A stretch of DNA of 64,000 nucleotides from Puccinellia tenuiflora (lineage: Eukaryota; Streptophyta; Magnoliopsida; Poales; Poaceae). This document shows positions 1 through 11,879 of this stretch, piece after piece. Below the pieces are notes generated by a model. That model was not told the origin of the DNA, searched no databases, and saw only the letters and a list, made by a program, of their open reading frames with translations. A program made the translations under genes and the position numbers. Each line of letters begins with the position of its first letter. Position 1 is the stretch's first letter. The stretch is taken from NCBI GenBank assembly GCA_012064385.1, contig QRDG01000130.1, forward strand, positions 380,612 to 444,611, read 5' to 3'.

Positions 1-1040
1 ATCTTTTAGAAATGTGCAAACTGGGTTATTTTTTGCACGTTGTGACACATATGCAACTAGCTACTTGGTTTTCGTAAATTTCTAGAAAAAATGCAAATAC
101 CTAGCCAGTTGCACAATCCGCTAGAAATGTGCATTTTTTTAGATTTGCACAAATTTAACAGAAAAGTGCAACGGGCTAGGCAGTTGCACGAATCAAGATA
201 AAAACCTGCAATTATATGGTTGCGCCATTCTAAATGAAAAACGTGCAAAAATAATCCTAGCCCAGTTGCACAAATCTTTTAGAAATGTGCAACTGGGTCA
301 AGTTTTGCACGTTTCTGACACATATGTGCAACTAGCTTCCTGGTTTCCTAAAATTGAGAAAAAAATGCAAGTACGTAGCCAGTTGCACAGAACTGAGAGA
401 AATGTGCAAAATGTTTTAGTTTTGCACAAATTTAACAAAAAGTGCAACCTGCTAGGCAGTTGCACAAATCAATATAAAAAAGCTGCAATTATATGGTTGC
501 ACAATTGTAAATGAAAAACATGCAAAAAGAATCCTAGCCCAGTTGCACAAATCTTTTACAAATGTGCAACTAGGTAAAGTTTTGCACGTTTCTGACACAT
601 ATGTGCAACTAGCTTCCTGGTTTCCTAAATTTTGAGAAAAAAATGCAAGTACCTAGGCAGTTGCACAAATCTGACAGAAAATGTGCAAATTGTTTAGATT
701 TGCACAAATTTAACAGAAAAGTGCAACGGGCTAGGCAGTTGCACGAATCAAGATAAAAAAGCTGCAATTATATGGTTGCACCATTCTAAATGAAAAATGC
801 AAAAAGAATGCTAGCCTAGTTGCACAAATCTTTTAGAAATGTGCAAACTGGGTCAGTTTTTGCACGTTTCTGACACATATGTGCAATTAACTACCTGGGT
901 TTCCTAAATTTTTAGAAAAAATGCAAGTACCTAGCCAGTTCCACAAATCTGCTAGAAATTTGCAAATTGTTTAGTTTTGCACAAATTTAAAAGAAAAGTG
1001 CAACGAGCTAGGCAGTTGCACAAAATCAAAGGTAAAAAAT
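1..1040. repeat. Tandem array, ~275-bp unit, about 3.8 copies
   Basis: The landmark atcttttagaaatgtgcaac recurs at about 1, 274, 551 and 828, giving a period of 273-277 bp. Each unit is a series of GTTGCAC and GTGCAAC words, so it contains many short inverted pairs. The array lies downstream of the last visible exon of the minus-strand gene (ending 1160), so it is probably intronic. It has no coding potential; open frames inside it are accidental. Confidence 0.85.
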
Positions 1041-1159
1041 CGCAAAATAGGTAGCTATGATGTATAAATGGACTAAAAATGCTAAAACACAATTCTGATT
1101 GAATATACACATATATGCACTAAAAAGTTTGCGAAAGAAAATGCTAGAAGAACACAAAC

Positions 1160-4100
1160 CTCAAACTCAGCTAGCTCCATTTTATCTAGGCCTACATCTG
1201 ATTCTTCTTTGTTAAAACTCTGTATTCTTGATTGAGAACTTAATTCTGGTGTCTCGGAATATGGAGAGGGTGTTTTGCTTAAGATGTTTCTCGTTGAATT
1301 TTTGTCTGCACTGTTGACAACTCTTTGTGCACATTGGATAGTGCTGCTGGTAACGTGATCCATTGAGGCTGATTCAATTGTATCTGTTATAGTCACGAAA
1401 ACGAAGAAAAAAACAATCAATTAGGAGAAAAAGATAGTTTAGGGAGAGGATACATTTATATGTTGTTGAAAACAGAGAAAAGAATCAGTGTGTAAATTCA
1501 TATGTTCGAAAAAACATACCCATGCTGTGTGTGCCTGCAAACATGCTATGTGTCTTCATGGGTGTTTTGAAATCATTTGTTATATTGTATTCTTCATGCT
1601 CCTCTTTTGTGTCGTCTAACTCAGGTGAAATGAAAAATAACAAGAACTGTTAAGGAGAAATGGTGTTGTTGAAATTATTAATAAGATTGAAATCCAAAAT
1701 ACCTCTTGATGTATGACCCTCACATTTGTCTCCTGGAAAATCAGGCTCATTATTTAGCATATGATCTAAGCTTGCACTATTGTTGCATGATGAATGCATT
1801 TGAAGTTGCATTTCTTATTGTTAATCATCTGAAACGGAACAGAAAAAAGAATGAAGAAAAAGATAAGGAAAGATAAACAGGAATTTAGTTCTTGGTTTGT
1901 GAGAATAACTTCCCTAAGTAAAAGAAAAGCAAGTACCTCGTTGTCCACATTTGAAATCTGATTGTCCTTTGATTTATCCTTAATTTGGAGATTGCATAGA
2001 GCATTGTTCACTTGAAAAATAGGTTCATCCCGATTTTTATTTTCTGCAGTTGGTGCAGATAGCATCTTTTCCGTAGGATCCATAAGCCGAGCTATGATCT
2101 GTGAAAAATAAATATGTCGCAGATTACTACCTTTTTAGATTGCGGAAGAATAGGATAAATAATAGACAAACTCAAATTATAGATAAGAAAAACCTGTTCT
2201 GTTGTATTTGCTGTTTTCTCCTGAGCATCATTTTGGGATACCAAAGGGACTGAATTGGCGGATTGTTGGCTGCTAACAAGATTACCAGGCGATGCTGATT
2301 TAACTGTTAGAATAGTACATATTAAAAAAAATCCATAGAAGAACATATAAGCAAAAATAAATTGTAAGAAACTAATTAAGCAATTAAAAAGAAATAGCGC
2401 AGTGCAGTGTAGGTAAAACATACCTTGGTTTTCGTTTAGATTATTTGCTATTGTCGCTGGATGGCATTTTCAAGTGCTTCTGTTTGACTTGCTTTCATCA
2501 GCAATTGAACAAATTTGTTTCTGTGTGTTGTGTGATCCATTTGATACAGATTTATTTTGTATTAGACAACCAATGACATTAATCAGAAATCCTTGTGCTT
2601 TTGAACAAAATTCTTCACTCTCATTGTTTGTGTACTGCTCAAAGAGTGAGCATATACTATCTGTGACCTGTTTGTCAATAGTATAAAGTAAATTAATATA
2701 AAATAGAAAAGAAAAGCATGTGTAAAATTATGATGATTTAAAATACATGAATGCATTTCTAATATAAGAATAAAAAGATAAGCAGTGTTAACCTTGTCAT
2801 TGAAGAGAGATGGTTCAAAAGGTTTAATTGAATTCCTTAGCAGCTCAATTGATGAAGTATTTACTGGCGCATCAACTGAAGTGACTGGCCCATAGCATGT
2901 TTCAGATATATGTTTGATCTATTTGCAAAAAATAGAAATCAAGTTGAGTGAATTGAATCAGCAAAATTGAACTCAAAAATCAAAGAACATAAAAGTAGCA
3001 AAAAAATAAAATAAAAATAGCACTTACTGGCCGTTTTCCATAGAAGTTATCGTCATCCATGTCTAGCTTGATATATTCTTTGATCATGTCTCCCCTCCAG
3101 AATTTAACCCTTGGTAAAACTGCTTGCAGCTGTATAGTTCCATAATCAAGAAAATCCAAGTATCGGACCTGGATGCAAATAAAAACAAAAATATTTGAAC
3201 TCATTCATATCCATATGCAGGAAAAATACAAAACAAGAAAGATAGAACAAGAAAAAGAACAGATGTAGAACATTTTTAGACTAACCGCAATGTAGTAGTT
3301 GCACAGTGCTAGAGTTGAAGAAGATGTTAAGTATTTTTTAATATAGAACATATTCCATCCATGCACAAACTTCCCCCAATTGTATGTCTTTATCTTGTCT
3401 GTCTGGATCAATGCACCTAGATATGCAGTACTAGGTTTTGTGCCTGATGTTGGGCAATAGAAACATGAAAGGGCTACCACCATCAAACATCTTATGAACT
3501 CATCTTTCTCCAGGCCTTTATTCTTCATCTTCTCACCAAAATATTTGATTGTTGGTACCTCTGATAACCCAAACAGCTGAAGAAATTCAGCAGTTGAACA
3601 CTTGCTCTCTCGGGGGACAGGGTCTCCTGTGATTGAGATACCGAGCACGTGTCCAAAAGAATCTGCAGAGATAGGAATTGATTTCTGATCAAAGGCCAGC
3701 ACTTCATCATCTACATCGACATGATCAGCAAGCCACTGCACAAACGACCATGGTACAGACCCAATATCCAGATCAAGAAGAGACTCAAAGCCCACATCCC
3801 TGGTGAACTGCCTTTGATCATCATCAAAATCCTTGACAATTTGAATCAGATAGGTAACCCTATATCTGCTCTTTGAAATACAAACATCTTTGTCAACAAC
3901 TTGTCTTCCTTGTCTGCGATCTCTTGTTACTTTCTGCATAATTAAAAAACAAACATGAGATACTCATGGTGATGTAGCATGACAACAAAAACCATCGGAA
4001 GTGAGCAACTAAGCTAACCGGTTGCACATATCAGACAGTTTTGTGCAACTAGCTGGTTAGTTGCTTAAAATTCACAGAAATGTGCAACTAAAAAAGCTAA

Positions 4101-5083
4101 CCAGTTGCAGAAAACTCATAGAAAAGTGCAACTGGTTAGCTTAGTCGCACAAAAAACCGTGAGAAGTGAGCAACTAAGCTAACCAGTTGCACATATCACA
4201 CAGTTTTGTGCACTAGCTGGTTAGTTGCTTAAAATTCACAGAAATATGGAACTAAAATAGCTAACCAGTTGCAGAGAACTGATATAAATTGCAACTGGTT
4301 AGTTCAGTTGCACAAAAACGTCGGAACTGAGCAACTAAGCTAACCAGTTGCGCATATCATACAGTTTTGTGCAACTGGTTGGTTAGTTGCTTAATATTCA
4401 AAGAAATGTGCAACTAGAATCTAACCAGTTGCAGAAAACTGATAGAAAAGTGCAACTGGTTAGTTTAGTTGCACAAAAACCATCGGAAGTGAGCAACTAA
4501 GCTAACCAGTTGCACATATCAGACAGTTTTGTGCAACTGGCTGGATAGTTGCTTAAAAATCACAGAAATGTGGAAGTAAAAAAGCTAACCATTTGCAGAA
4601 AACTGATAGAAATGTGCAACTGGTTAGCTTAGTCGCACAAAACCATCGGAAAAGTGAGCAAACTAAGCTAACCAGTTGCGCATATCTGGCAGTTTTGTGC
4701 AACTGGTTGGTTAGTTGATTAAAAATTCACAGAAAATGTGGAAGTAAAAAAGCTAAACAGTTGCACAAAGCTGATAGAAATGTGCAACTAAAAATAACGT
4801 CTCACCTTCCGCTTAGCATTACGGGGGTTGTTACGTTCACGAGACCTCTTCAGGCTCCTTGTAACCTGAATTGAGAAATACAATCCATATATGGTCAGAA
4901 TAAAAAACAGGTACGTACATTCAGTAGAACTTGCTAGGATGATAAAAATGCTGCACATAAAAATGAATATAAAGAGATAAGAACACTTACAATCTTACTG
5001 ACAGCTTGTAATAAAACTACTTCATCATTAGAATCAGATGCACCGTCATCAGAACTATCAGCTTGTCCTTTACCTCTTTCCAT
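1160..5083 (-). CDS. Plant-mobile-domain-like protein gene, multi-exon, 3' end outside the window, possibly a pseudogene
   Basis: Exons joined by GT/AG sites on the minus strand are 5083-4991 (ATG at 5083; the exon extends upstream to about 5116), 4865-4806, 3933-3286, 3168-3028, 2918-2793, 2667-2424, 2303-2194, 2098-1937, about 1800-1703, 1615-1520 and 1383-1160; more lie left of the window. The product starts with an acidic Ser/Asp stretch and a basic, nuclear-signal-like exon (RSLKRSRERNNPRNAKRK). The 216-codon exon 3933-3286 resembles the core of grass plant-mobile-domain/'aminotransferase-like' proteins, which are often joined to a Ulp1 protease in Mutator-type elements (family resemblance by memory). 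The remaining exons are low-complexity and polar. Two problems appear: an in-frame TGA at 2470-2472, and no acceptor that keeps frame into the 1800-1703 exon. From there the frame is consistent to 1160. The gene may be decayed, or splicing differs from my model. Function unknown. Confidence 0.5.
3991..4797. repeat. Tandem array, ~163-bp unit, about 5 copies, intronic
   Basis: The landmark gtgagcaactaagctaacc recurs at 4001, 4166, 4327, 4489 and 4654 (periods 161-165). Units again consist of GTTGCAC and GTGCAAC words in opposite orientation, plus GGTTAGTTGC. The array fills the intron between the exons 4865-4806 and 3933-3286. The words are shared with the 1-1040 array, but the unit length and order differ. 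Confidence 0.85.
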
Positions 5084-5119
5084 ATGTTTAACAAAAGGTA
5101 TTGCTCCCACCCCCACTAC

Positions 5120-6049
5120 ATACAAAAACATCGAGTTTAAAAGACATTGAAAAGGCAAAAGTTGCAAGTATTAAACTAATAATCACATTTTCTCAAAAGT
5201 TGAGATTGAAAAAAAACATTGCCATCTATACAGCAAAAACACTAACATATATGCAAATGTGAACTACAACAAACTGGGAAATAACAAATTATCAAACATT
5301 TATAGAATGAAATATAAGACTCATATAACATTACTGGAGCAACAATGGACCATTACTCTGTCACACTATACCATGAATTATTATGCACACACTATACCAT
5401 GAAAATGTAAAATTACTGGATCAAAAAATGTTACACCATTAGTCTGCACAAAAAAATACCATGAATAAGCATCCCTTTAAAACCATTAGAACCATCAAAA
5501 CAATCACTGAAACTCATGGTATTGTCCATTCAAAAGAATAGACATGTCACACACTAGAGAAAACAAAAATATGAGAAGACAAAATGCTATACATATATCA
5601 GCCAATCATGATACACCTCACAGAACACAAAACACAAACAGACATCATCAGGAGAATTCCTTTTAACCAAAAACCACCACAGCCAAAACTGGATCAAGAG
5701 GGCTCTACAACTAGTACGAAAAACCACATTTCTCTACACAAAAATAGACCCACCGATTTCGATCAGACCACAAAACACACGCACACAATCTTCGGGCTTC
5801 TGAATCAATCTCTACAAACGACCACCCTCTTCTCCCCTCACCCAAACGAGCATCTGCACACCACCCCCCCCCCCCCCCGAAGCTTCTGTAAATGATCCCT
5901 GCTGGATCAAGCACATTTAACACACACTGGCACCCATGGTTCGCGGTGGATCTGGTGTGATACAACCAAATAATACGCATAAACAAACAGTGCTACAAAA
6001 TCTAGGACTACAAACGAGCGCAATCTACAGACGAAGCACACCTCACCCT
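5120..6049. other. Intron/upstream region without a clear gene
   Basis: This is AT-rich, low-complexity DNA to about 5560, then C-rich sequence with a homopolymer C run near 5866-5878. I see no exon that joins in frame. It is probably the first intron of the minus-strand gene. Confidence 0.4.
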
Positions 6050-6262
6050 TGCGATTCGCCAGAGATCAGGGAAGAGGGCAGCAGCGGGGAACAAGCACCC
6101 CCTGCGATTCGCCGGAGATCAGGGAAGAGGGCAGCGGCGGGGAACACCACCCCTTGCGATTCGACGGAGATCGGGGAAGAGGACAGCCGCGGGGAACAAG
6201 CACCCCTTGCGAATCGACGGAGATCAGGAAAGAGGGCAGCGGCAGGGAACAAGCACTCGCAA
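6050..6262. repeat. 51-bp GC-rich minisatellite, 4 copies
   Basis: The unit contains gcgattcg..ggagatcaggg and gaagagggcagcggcgggga and recurs four times. It sits just inside a likely first intron: on the minus strand a good donor CAG|gtacttcc lies at about 6297, so the GC-rich block 6298-6550 is probably the 5' untranslated first exon and promoter of the minus-strand gene. All six frames are open through it because of the repeat composition. Confidence 0.75.
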
Positions 6263-6974
6263 GGAAGGGGCCGCGCACGGGGGTAGGGGGAAGTACCTGG
6301 ACAGGGAACGCCGGCTCTCCGACCGACGGCGAGGGTCCAGACAGCGACAACGACCTCGCCGCCCTCGACTCGCCTCTGCTCTATCGAGCTTCTCTTCCAC
6401 GAAATGAAACGGCCACAGAGAAGAGGAGGATATTCTTCGAGAAAAAAAAGGGAAATAGGACAGAGACACACAGGCCGGCCCGATACGCGGACAGAGGCCG
6501 AAAAAAACAGGCCGACATGGCAACACCGGACGCACGAATCTTGAAAACGATCCAACGGCCGAGCGCGTCGATTGAGACTTAACAAAAAAACAGGCGCCTG
6601 ATACCTAGCAAAACCGTAATAAAAAAATGCAGAATAATATTTTTCTGTTTACCCTTTGCTGAATGTGATAGGGTGCACCTTGTGATTGATTGACTAGTGA
6701 AATGCATCCAAGATCCTGAAACTTGTTGGTCATGTCAAAAACGGTCCTTAAAACTGGTAAAATGATCTAATTTCTTCCATATTCTCACTAATTACCTGCA
6801 TGTACGATCTGAAATTGGACTGGCCCAGTATTTTGCTGACGTGCCGCGTCCCAGTCATACCGCATAGGCAGTGCATAACATGATTTCTTGATCAGCAATG
6901 GATGAAGCCATCTCATAAGGTTATAACTTAGTTCTAGTGTTTGTTGTTGCTTCTCTCGCCAAGGCCAGCGTCAT

Positions 6975-6988
6975 TGTTCACACATAAC
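6975..6988. repeat. Target-site duplication of the retroposon, left copy
   Basis: tgttcacacataac is identical to the right copy at 8569-8582. Confidence 0.85.
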
Positions 6989-8568
6989 GAATGGCCTTGA
7001 GGGAGAAAACCTAGCCGCCTCCGGGTCGCCTCCCAGGCGAATCGGAGGCGTCCCGCCGCCGCCGCAAAAAGCTCCCCTACCCCAGCCCTTCTCCCTCGCC
7101 GCCGCCGGAGGAAGCCGTCCCACAGCGGATGGCTGCGGCGGGACATCCGTTCTGCTCCCCGCCCACAGCTCCCTCCCCGCGCGCGCCCCCCTGCCTCGTC
7201 CCTTTCCGCCTCCACCTGCTCCGCGCGGAACGCGCCCCGCGTCGGGCGGCTCAGGCTCTGGTGCGCCCTTGCCACCGCCCTGAGCCTCCTCTCCTCCGGC
7301 CTCCCCTCGGCCGCTGCCGCCAGATGATGCTGCGCCCGGGCAGCGGACGGCGACGGCGTGGCCCTGCTCACCGGGGGAGGCTCGGGCCATGGCGTCATCA
7401 GCCCTCTGTGCTGCTCGATGGGGGAAGCTAAGGCCGTGGCGTCGGCGTCCCTCGGTGCGGTTCCAGCGTCTCTCGGTGCGGCTCCGGCGACCCTCGGCGG
7501 CGCTGCTCCGGCGGGGCGACTTGCTCGGTGCTGCGGCGGCGGTGGCCAGCGGGCTCTGTCCCGCCGGCCTTCCCAGCTTGGCTTGCGCGGGGTGGCAGCC
7601 CGCGCTTCAGGCTCCGCTCCGGTGGTGGTGCTCCTCGGCGACGATGGAGCTTCATGCTCCTGCTCCTCTTTTGGTGTAGACATGGTGGTGTGTTGGTGTG
7701 TGGCTGCGGTGTGTGCTGGTGTGTGCGTGTGGCGGTGCGGTGGTTGGCCGTGGAGGCCTCCCGCCGTCGGGCCCTTTGCTCCGCTCCTGTTGTGGTACAT
7801 AGGTGGTGATGCCGACCCGTCCTGATGCGTCGGTGTTCTGGGAGAAGTCCCCGATTCCGGATTGCCCGGATCTGGCGATGGCGTCGCTTTCGCATCATTC
7901 CTCCTCTTTGGAGGGATCGCTTTGGAACCTGACCCGCATCGGGCGGCTTTACCTCTCGCATCCTGCCGGTCCTTTGACTCGTATCCCAGCGGGATTGGGC
8001 GGCGGTCATGGTGGCCCAGCAGAGCTTCCTGGATGTCATGGGGTGGCCTCGGCTTGCGTCACCCTTCGACCACGGGGGCGAAACATCGGTGTCGTCGCCC
8101 CAGTCTCGGATATCCGACGCCCTTTCGACTGTGTTTGGTCTTGGCGGCCCTCCGTCCTTTGGCTATTCGACGCCATGTCTCGGCTATCCGACGCCCTTCG
8201 ACCGTGCCATTGATGTCCCTTGGTGTGCTCTTGTTCTGGTGTCCATGTATTCTTCTACCCTGCTGCATCGGGCTACTTGCTTTCGGTGTTGAGGTTCTCA
8301 TCGGAGACCCTCCTTTGGCGTATGGCTTGGAGTTGGCCTTACGGGGGTTTCGATTCACTCCGTTTGCTAACCTCCCCCTCCCTTAATGTTTCCCCCTTGT
8401 TTCTTGTCATATTTTTTTCATGTATTTTCTTTGTCTTCTCTCACCTTCTACCCCCCTATAATTTCTCCATCTGTTGTAACAATATGGCCTGTCAGTCTAC
8501 TTTCGAATGAATGCAATAAACGGTGGGGTTTATCCCCCCCCCCCCCCCCCGATTCTCGAAAAAAAATG
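6989..8568 (+). mobile_element. Non-LTR retroposon (LINE-derived or non-autonomous), ~1.58 kb
   Basis: The 14-bp direct repeat tgttcacacataac flanks the element at 6975-6988 and 8569-8582. The 3' end carries a C run (about 8534-8550), gattctcg and an A run (8559-8566), so insertion was in plus orientation by target-primed reverse transcription. A polyadenylation-like aataaa precedes the C run. The body is very GC-rich to 7800 and then less so; its open frames are long but have no recognisable domain. No reverse transcriptase is present, so it was mobilised in trans or is 5'-truncated. Confidence 0.8.
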
Positions 8569-8582
8569 TGTTCACACATAAC
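8569..8582. repeat. Target-site duplication of the retroposon, right copy
   Basis: This copy is identical to 6975-6988 and directly follows the A-rich tail. Confidence 0.85.
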
Positions 8583-9105
8583 ACATCAGAGCAGTTCGTC
8601 TATGCCACGGGCCTGCGATTCCAGAAGCTTGGTTGGACTTTGTGCAGGCTACAAACAGACCTTGTTGAGTGGTCGGGTTCAGCGATCAGGGAGCTCCTTC
8701 TGGAGGAATGCGCATTTCCAGAGGTCACGATACGCGCCCTCCCAAATGTCTGCTCGCCTAACGTGCCTACAACTATGACGCTCAGGTTTGGCTCCATTTC
8801 GAGCCTCACGTAGGTTAACCTCACATTCTGGGATAGGGAGGGACCATTGCATTTCATCAGGAACATCCCATTGGGAAGCGGCCGCACAGCGACATCAATT
8901 CGGGCGCGCCAAATGCCGCTCACCGCTCTCCGGTGGCGATAAAAGCCACGCCCACCCCTGCTATCGGGCTCTTCCTCCCGCGGCACGTCGGCGCTCACCC
9001 CCAAGCCGAAGGTGAAGGAGGAGGTGTGCACGCCGACGAGGCACTACGGTGGCGGCATCGTCATCCGTGACAGCGCGGCCCACCAGCAGCCGCCGCTCAC
9101 TTCCT
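8583..9105 (+). pseudogene. Left half of a repeat-type grass ORF interrupted by the CACTA element
   Basis: The frame near the right end reads PKVKEEVCTPTRHYGGGIVI and stops being host sequence at 9105. It resumes at 15506 in the frame SPPAKKVKSEFKSLIVAQEV. The Lys/Glu/Pro-rich 'VKEE..TPTR' style is typical of ORFs inside abundant Triticeae repeats (recognised by style only). Upstream, a separate frame starting near 8590 (SEQFVYATGLRFQKLGWTL) ends at 8811 and appears to belong to the same host repeat. Confidence 0.4.
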
Positions 9106-9549
9106 CACTAGTACAAACTTGACTTTCGTAGACCGAACCTAGAGCCAGTTAGATATAAATAAAAATGAGCCGTCTCGAAAAGGCGTCATCAGACGGTCGA
9201 AATTTCTTGCCCTTCTCTAATATTGCTTGAGACGGTTTATATTCCTGCGTGTCTCCAATTGTTTGTTCATCGACGACGGCCAAGAATACTAGCCGGCTAC
9301 AAATATGTTTGCGGCGGTTGATATTCGTGGCCGTCACAGTTTGTAAATATTCGAGACGGTCTATAAATTTACCGGCACTAATGTTGTCTAATAGATCAAT
9401 TGATCGATCGATGGACGCAAAACACGTGCAAGGCAAGTAATAAATAGAAACAGAGATCCGATCGATCGTACTGTAACCATATAGACGGTTGCATATTGAT
9501 CTTTACACTTGCATGTTTGCTAATTATACTTACAACGAAAGAGGATAAT

Positions 9550-10677
9550 TTAGCTGCGCGCTGCAGGTGCGCGGCGCGCGCGATTATCGCCACCATACTT
9601 GCCTTCGTCGAGATCGACGACGACCCTGCTCCATCGCCCTAGCCAGTACCGTGCTGCTTCCAGTAAGTGCCGACTCCCTAGCCAGTGCCGACGTCCCCCC
9701 AGCCAGTCGTACGTGCACCGCCGTCGTCGTGGTCGACGTCCCAGGCAGAGCCGTCCTCCCAACGAATGACATGCTGCTTCTGGCCGCCATCGTCGTTGTT
9801 GACAGTGGGAAGAGCCGTCGCCCACCTCCTTCCGCCGGCCGTCGTCGTTCCAGTACGAGGACCTACGCTTTGTCATCGATCTTTCTGCAGCTTTAGCTAG
9901 GCAACCGGGACAGTACTTTGGTTGGCGTTGCAGCCCCATCTCGATCCTGTGAATCTTACGGTAAAGCTCGTAAGAGACATACCCATCGACGGCTGCATAA
10001 TGCAGGTTAATGGTCAGAAGTGGGGACACCTCACGTAGTTTGTGATTATCACTATGGAAGTCGGCCTTCATCTTCGCGTAGTGATCGGAGATCAATTCGG
10101 CTGCCATGGTAGCCATGCCAGTCCTCTCTGCTCCGTTCACCCGGTAAATCGACTGAATGTCCACGTGGGACGCTTCTGGAATTAGAAAGTCCCAAGTATT
10201 CTTCATGGCCCGCCCGTCGCCCCTTGTGTCGATGTCAGCAAATTTTACTTTCTTGCGACAAAGGAACTTGAACAGAGCGGGACAGTCCTTGTTACTAGTG
10301 CAGTAGTATAATTAAAGTAACAAGAAGCACGCAATATTAAGTAATAGATCCATTTTTTCGTTCGAAAGGGGAAAAGGATGACATATCGTGTAAAACAAGA
10401 TGGAATATATATATACTAGATCAATCCACACAGCGGAACACCAGTACTTCCTCGCCGTAGCCGAGTTGAACGACGGCAACCTTTTCCCCCGGGGACTTGT
10501 CATTCGTGTACTCGAAGTCCAGCCCTACAAAGTACTCGTACCCCCTGATCCAATTGCACTTCCGTCTTTGAGGACTTTCTTAGCCTCCGCTGAATCGTTG
10601 GTGTACACAACATCAATGTCTTTGCCACCGTGGATAGGGACCTGGAGAACACGCATGAAGTAGTCGCCGTCGGCCAT
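9550..10677 (-). pseudogene. DEDDy 3'-5' exonuclease (Werner-like fold), captured and frameshifted
   Basis: A first exon (10677 to about 10432) starts MADGDYFMRVLQVPIHGG. After a one-base frameshift near 10560 it continues YEYFVGLDFEYTNDKSP and ends FRC before a gt donor. The second exon (10287-9550) starts DCPALFKFLCRKKVKFADID and contains YAAVDGYVSYELYRKI. DxE in GLDFEYT matches exonuclease motif I; Y-x3-D in YAAVDGYV matches motif III of the DEDDy class. The arrangement is that of the grass proteins with a single 3'-5' exonuclease domain. The second exon continues past the domain into an Arg/Trp-rich tail with repeated WLG..R motifs, which looks acquired. The intron is retained, so the copy arose from genomic DNA. 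It lies inside CACTA A. The frameshift argues against function. Confidence 0.65.
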
Positions 10678-11128
10678 GGCGGTGCCGCGCGAGAGCAAGA
10701 GAAGATGATCAGGGAGACAGGGGAAACAGAGGAAGGCTTCCGCGTGTGGTGCGATGCGCTGGAAACCGAAGACATATAGCGTGGAAGTTAAACAGAAACA
10801 GAGGGCCGGGGCGATCAAAAGGAACTGCTGGCATGCCTCGTTGCCGCCCTGCATTGCCTCCACGTCTCGCCCTGCATTTACTCCAACTGTGTTTACCGAG
10901 TGGCACACGGTTGCCGAATGACAGACGGGCCCGCGACATGTAGCAGTAGGAACGTTGCAGTAAAAAATCCGGTGTCGGAGTAGGAACGCAGGACGTGTAG
11001 CGTCGCAGCTAAATTCATTGATCCGGAGGCTCTAGGTGATCCGGAGGCTCCGGTTATGATCCAAATATTTCAAATTTGACAAAATCAAATATTGCTATAT
11101 AGTTTAGCTATACTTGTCAAATTTAAAT

Positions 11129-11130
<2 letters not shown>

Positions 11131-11164
<34 letters not shown>
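11131..11164. repeat. (AT)n microsatellite
   Basis: About 17 uninterrupted AT dinucleotides, inside CACTA A. Confidence 0.95.
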
Positions 11165-11167
<3 letters not shown>

Positions 11168-11362
11168 TGTGTGTGAAAATGTGTAGTTCAAATTGTTTCT
11201 GGTATACCTTGCTTAAATATTTTGAAACTAATATTTTTCGGAGGGTTCGGGATAACTCTGATTTTTGTTTTTTGTTTAAATATACAATATTCCATTATTA
11301 ATACTCATGAAAGTTTTGTTTTCAATTTTATCATGAAAATTTATCACAGAATATTGATCGTT

Positions 11363-11498
11363 AGATTTTTCTGGTTTTTATAATTAGATTTATCACAGCA
11401 AGTGCAAGAAGTTGCATCATGACAAGTATGCAACCTCACATCGTGAAAGGTGCACTAAAGATTTTTCAGATTTTTATAATTAGATTTATCACAGCAAG
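11363..11498. repeat. Short direct repeat, ~95-bp period
   Basis: The segment ttataattagatttatcac plus its flanks occurs at 11363-11403 and again at 11458-11498. No gene is seen from 10960 to 11880 apart from this and the AT run. Confidence 0.6.
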
Positions 11499-11879
11499 GG
11501 AGTGGCTCTTCCCATTGGATTCAATTGGACATGCCATTTCATTCCTACAAATTTTCTATTACTATACTTTTCCTGTCCTATAATATATTGCAAGCCCTAA
11601 AGCCTGGTCTTTTCATTGTATGGACTTACCTTCTTATCTTGAGCTTCATTCAACACTAACAAGTAGATATACTACTTCCTTTGTTATTTTTTTCAATACT
11701 TTTGATTATATTTAACATTTTCTATACGAAACAATATCTAGAGTGCATGGACTTATTCGGACAATTCGGCTAATGAGCGTTTGGCGGCAAATTCAAAATT
11801 CTGGGTCCAATTTGGTAACAGGGAGGGGATTTTCTCCCATTTGCCGCCCCAGCGGCCCCACCCACTTTTCAAACCCCTA

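Noticed and set aside
1..1040. CRISPR-like array (short repeats with regular spacing)
   Set aside because: The units themselves are homologous over their full ~275 bp, so there are no unique spacers, and the context is a plant intron.
6934..8386. Several long open frames on both strands
   Set aside because: They overlap each other in GC-rich retroposon sequence, contain only Arg/Pro/Ala-rich low-complexity protein, and have no domain.
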